Source: Calliopsis andreniformis
Lineage: Eukaryota; Arthropoda; Insecta; Hymenoptera; Andrenidae
Length of the DNA: 64,000 nt
Direction of reading: 5' to 3'
Assembly (NCBI RefSeq): GCF_051401765.1
Contig: NW_027480507.1
Location: forward strand, 496,001-560,000
Made by a program: the position numbers and the translations under genes. Position 1 is the stretch's first letter. Every line of letters starts with the position of its first letter. Below, in pieces: positions 61,721 to 64,000 of this stretch. The notes below the pieces were generated by a model. That model was not told where the DNA came from, ran no database searches, and worked only from the letters and a program-made list of their open reading frames with translations.

Positions 61721-64000
61721 CAAACATCAATTCTCATCACTCAACCCTCAACACTCAGTCCTCAACGTTCAATCCTCAATCCTCAATCCTCAATCTTCAA
61801 TCCTCAATACTGAATATTCAATCATCAATCCTCAATCCGCAATCCTCAATCCTCAACCTTCAATCCTCAGTCACCTATCCTCAATCTTCAACCCTCAATC
61901 CTCAATACTCAATCCTCAATCCTCAACCTTCAATCCTCAGTCCCCTATCCTCAATCTTCAACCCTCAATCCTCAATACTCAATCCTCAATCCTCAATCCT
62001 CAATCTTCAATCCTCAATACTCAATCTTCAATCCTCAATCCTCAATCCTCAATCCTCAATCCTCTATCCTCAATCATCAATCCTCAATCTTCAATACTCA
62101 ATCCTCAATCCTCAATCCTCAATCCTCAATACTCGACCATCAATCCTCAATCCTCAATACTCAATAGAATATCCTGAATTCTCAGGATTCAATACTCAAA
62201 CATCAATCCTCAAGCCTCAGCCCTCATCCTCAATCCTCAATCCTGAATCCTCAATCCTCAATATTCAATCCTCAATACTCAATCTTCAATCCTCAATCCT
62301 CAATCTTCAATCCTCAATACTAAATCTTCAATCCTCAATCCTCAATCCTCAATCCTCAATCCTCATTCTTCAATCCTGAATCCTCAATCCCCAGTCCTCC
62401 ATCCTTAATCCTCATTCCTCAATCCTCAATACCAAATCCTCAATCTTCAATCCTCAATCCTCAATCCTCAATTCTCAATCCTCAATCCTCAATCCTCAGA
62501 CCTCAAGCATCAATATTCAACCCTCAGTCCTCGTTCTCAATCCACAACCCTCAATCCTCAATCCTCAATCTTCAATCTTCAATATTCAATCTTCTATCCT
62601 CAATCCTCAATCCGCAATCCTCAATCCTCAATCCTCAATGTTCAATCCGCAATACCCAATCCTCAATCTTCAATCCTCTATCCTCAATCCTCAATCCTCA
62701 ATCCTCAATCCACAATCCTCAGTCCTCAAACCTCAATCCTCAATCCTCAATCCTCAATCCTCAATCCTCAATCCTCAATCCTCAGACCTCAAACATCAAT
62801 ACTCAACCCTCAGCCCTCGTCCTCAATCCACAACCCTCAATCCTCAATCCTCAATATTCAATCATCAATATTCAATCCTCAATCCTCAATCCTCAATCCT
62901 CAATCCTCAATCCTCAATCCTCAATCCTCAATGTTCAATCCGCAGTACCCAATCCTCAATCTTCAATCCTCATTCCTCAATACTCGATCCTCAATACTCA
63001 ATCCTCAAGCGTCAATCCTCAATCCCCAATCCTCAATCCTCAATCCTCAATCCTCAATCCTCAGTCCTCAAACCTCAATCCTGAATCCTCAATCTTGAAT
63101 CCTCAATCTTCAGCCCTCAGGCCTCAACAATCAGTTGTCAATACTCAATCCTCAATAGAATATCATCAATTCACAGTTTTCAATCCTCAATCCACAATCC
63201 TCAATCTTCAATCCTCAATACTCAATCTTCAATCCTCAATCCTCAGTCATCAATCCTCAATCCTCAATCCTCAATCGTCAGTCTTCAATCCTCAATACAC
63301 AATCTTCAATCCTCAATCCTCAATCCTCAATCCTCAATCCTCAATCCTCATTCTTCAATCCTCAATCTGCAATCGTCAATCCTCAATCCTCAATGTTCAA
63401 TAAGCAATACCCAATCCTAAATCTTCAATCCTCAATCCTCAATTCTCAATACTCAATCCTCAATCCTCAGACCTCAAACATCAATACTCAACCCTCAGCC
63501 CTCGTCCTCAATCCACAACCCTGAATCCTCAATCCTCACTCTTCAATCATCAATATTCAATCTTCAATCCTCAATCCTCAATCCTCAATCCTCAGTCGTC
63601 AGTCTTCAATCCTCAATACTCAATCTTCAATCCTCAATCCTCAATCCTCAATCCTCAATCCTCAATCCTCAATCCTCAATGTTCAATCAGCAATACCCAA
63701 TCCTCAATCTTCAAGCGTCAATCCTCAATCCTCAATGTTCATTCCGCAATACCCAATCCTCAATCTTCAATCATCAATACTCAATCATCAATCCTCAATC
63801 TTCAATACACAATCCTCAATCCTCAATCCTCAATCCTCAATCTTCAATCCTCAATACTCAATCTTCAATCCTCAATACCCAATACTCAATCTTCAATCCT
63901 CAATCCTCAATCCTCAATCCTCAATACTCAATTCTCAATCCTCAATCCTCAGTCCTCAGTCCTCACCGTCAATCCTCAATCTTCAATCCTCAATCGTCAA
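61721..64000 (+). repeat. Right-hand array with 70-bp tandem copy; runs off the window
   Basis: The CAACCTTCAATCCTCAGTC series at 61854 recurs at 61924 (70 bp, 10 heptamers), with CACC replacing CCCC in the first copy. Later parts resemble 57185-57800 and 39760-40080. About 63360-63530 matches 13440-13610 (GTTCAATAAGCAATACC), and 63710-63830 matches 40695-40810. The final bases are still heptamers (TCAATCGTCAA), so the array continues beyond the window. Confidence 0.78.

Larger units (their letters stand above)
1..64000 (+). repeat. Degenerate heptanucleotide satellite array (TCAATCC)n
   Basis: The entire window is built of the 7-bp word TCAATCC and close variants in near-continuous phase. 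Even the strangest-looking stretches split into heptamers, for example TCAATAG-AATATCC-TGAATTC-TCAGGAT or TCATTAT-TCATCGC-ACTGCCC-TCAACCA. The usual phase breaks are a 6-bp word (TCGTCC or TCATCC) and occasional 8-bp words. The + strand is almost free of G, so strand composition is extremely skewed. No flanking unique DNA is present at either edge. No tRNA, rRNA, promoter, terminator or transposase sequence was seen. Known analogues are eukaryotic simple satellites (Drosophila virilis has 7-bp satellites of a different sequence) and the much shorter cyanobacterial STRR heptamers. Function is unknown and may be none. Confidence 0.97.

Noticed and set aside
1..64000. CRISPR array
   Set aside because: There is no alternation of a fixed 23-47 bp repeat with unique spacers and no cas gene. 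The periodicity is 7 bp, and the in-between sequence is itself made of repeat variants.
1..64000. Telomeric repeat tract
   Set aside because: The C-strand unit CCTCAAT differs from plant-type CCCTAAA at three of seven positions and from other telomere units I know. The array is also far more degenerate, and has more higher-order structure, than a terminal telomere.
1..64000. tRNA, rRNA or other structured RNA genes
   Set aside because: With almost no G on the + strand, stable base-paired RNA folds cannot form beyond small accidents. No cloverleaf or rRNA-like sequence was seen on either strand.

Overview
The whole 64 kb window is one tandem-repeat array. I see no gene, RNA gene, insertion sequence or other unique sequence in it. 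The unit is a 7-bp word, TCAATCC on the + strand (GGATTGA on the other). Almost every base can be read as a run of this word or a one- or two-step variant of it: TCAATCT, TCAATAC, TCAATTC, TCAATCA, TCAATAT, TCAGTCC, TCAACCC, TCAAACC, TGAATCC, GCAATCC, ACAATCC and so on. Both window edges lie inside the array, so its true length is unknown and at least 64 kb. The + strand consists almost only of A, C and T. The ideal unit has no G, and G appears only in variant words.

Many long forward open frames exist, the longest 705 residues, and I judge them non-coding. Seven is coprime to three, so every forward frame reads the same seven-residue cycle (S-I-L-N-P-Q-S) with no stop. The reverse frames meet a TGA every 21 bp. 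The forward frames therefore follow from the repeat arithmetic. They overlap each other, begin inside repeat words, lack any ribosome-binding-like sequence and end wherever a variant word makes TAA, TAG or TGA.

Layered on the 7-bp unit is a multi-scale, mosaic higher-order structure. Recognisable modules of 0.2 to 0.8 kb recur many times. One landmark word series (TTCACAGTTTTCAA and its flanks) occurs about 65 times by eye, roughly once per kb. Modules combine into tandem higher-order units of about 1.5 to 1.9 kb (17.9-20.8 kb; 41.5-44.6 kb). Larger near-identical segments are copied at constant offsets: 21.69-25.79 with 26.34-30.35 kb; 35.59-38.31 with 49.56-52.28 kb; 33.29-34.97 with 42.62-44.30 kb; 9.07-10.48 with 55.35-56.76 kb; 3.51-5.28 with 14.55-16.31 kb; 30.83-31.77 with 58.55-59.49 kb. 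Small fresh tandem copies (27, 70, 133, 161 x3, 349 and 376 bp) are also present. This is the pattern expected from slippage plus unequal exchange or gene conversion.

The organism cannot be named from this sequence. A heptanucleotide satellite of this size with higher-order repeats fits eukaryotic heterochromatic or subtelomeric satellite DNA. Short degenerate heptamer arrays are also known between genes in bacteria: cyanobacterial STRRs are established, and I recall similar T/C/A-rich heptamers in Bacteroidota and Planctomycetota, unverified here. An array of tens of kb would be extraordinary in a bacterium. Duplicate boundaries below were read by eye and are good to about 20 bp; no alignment was run.
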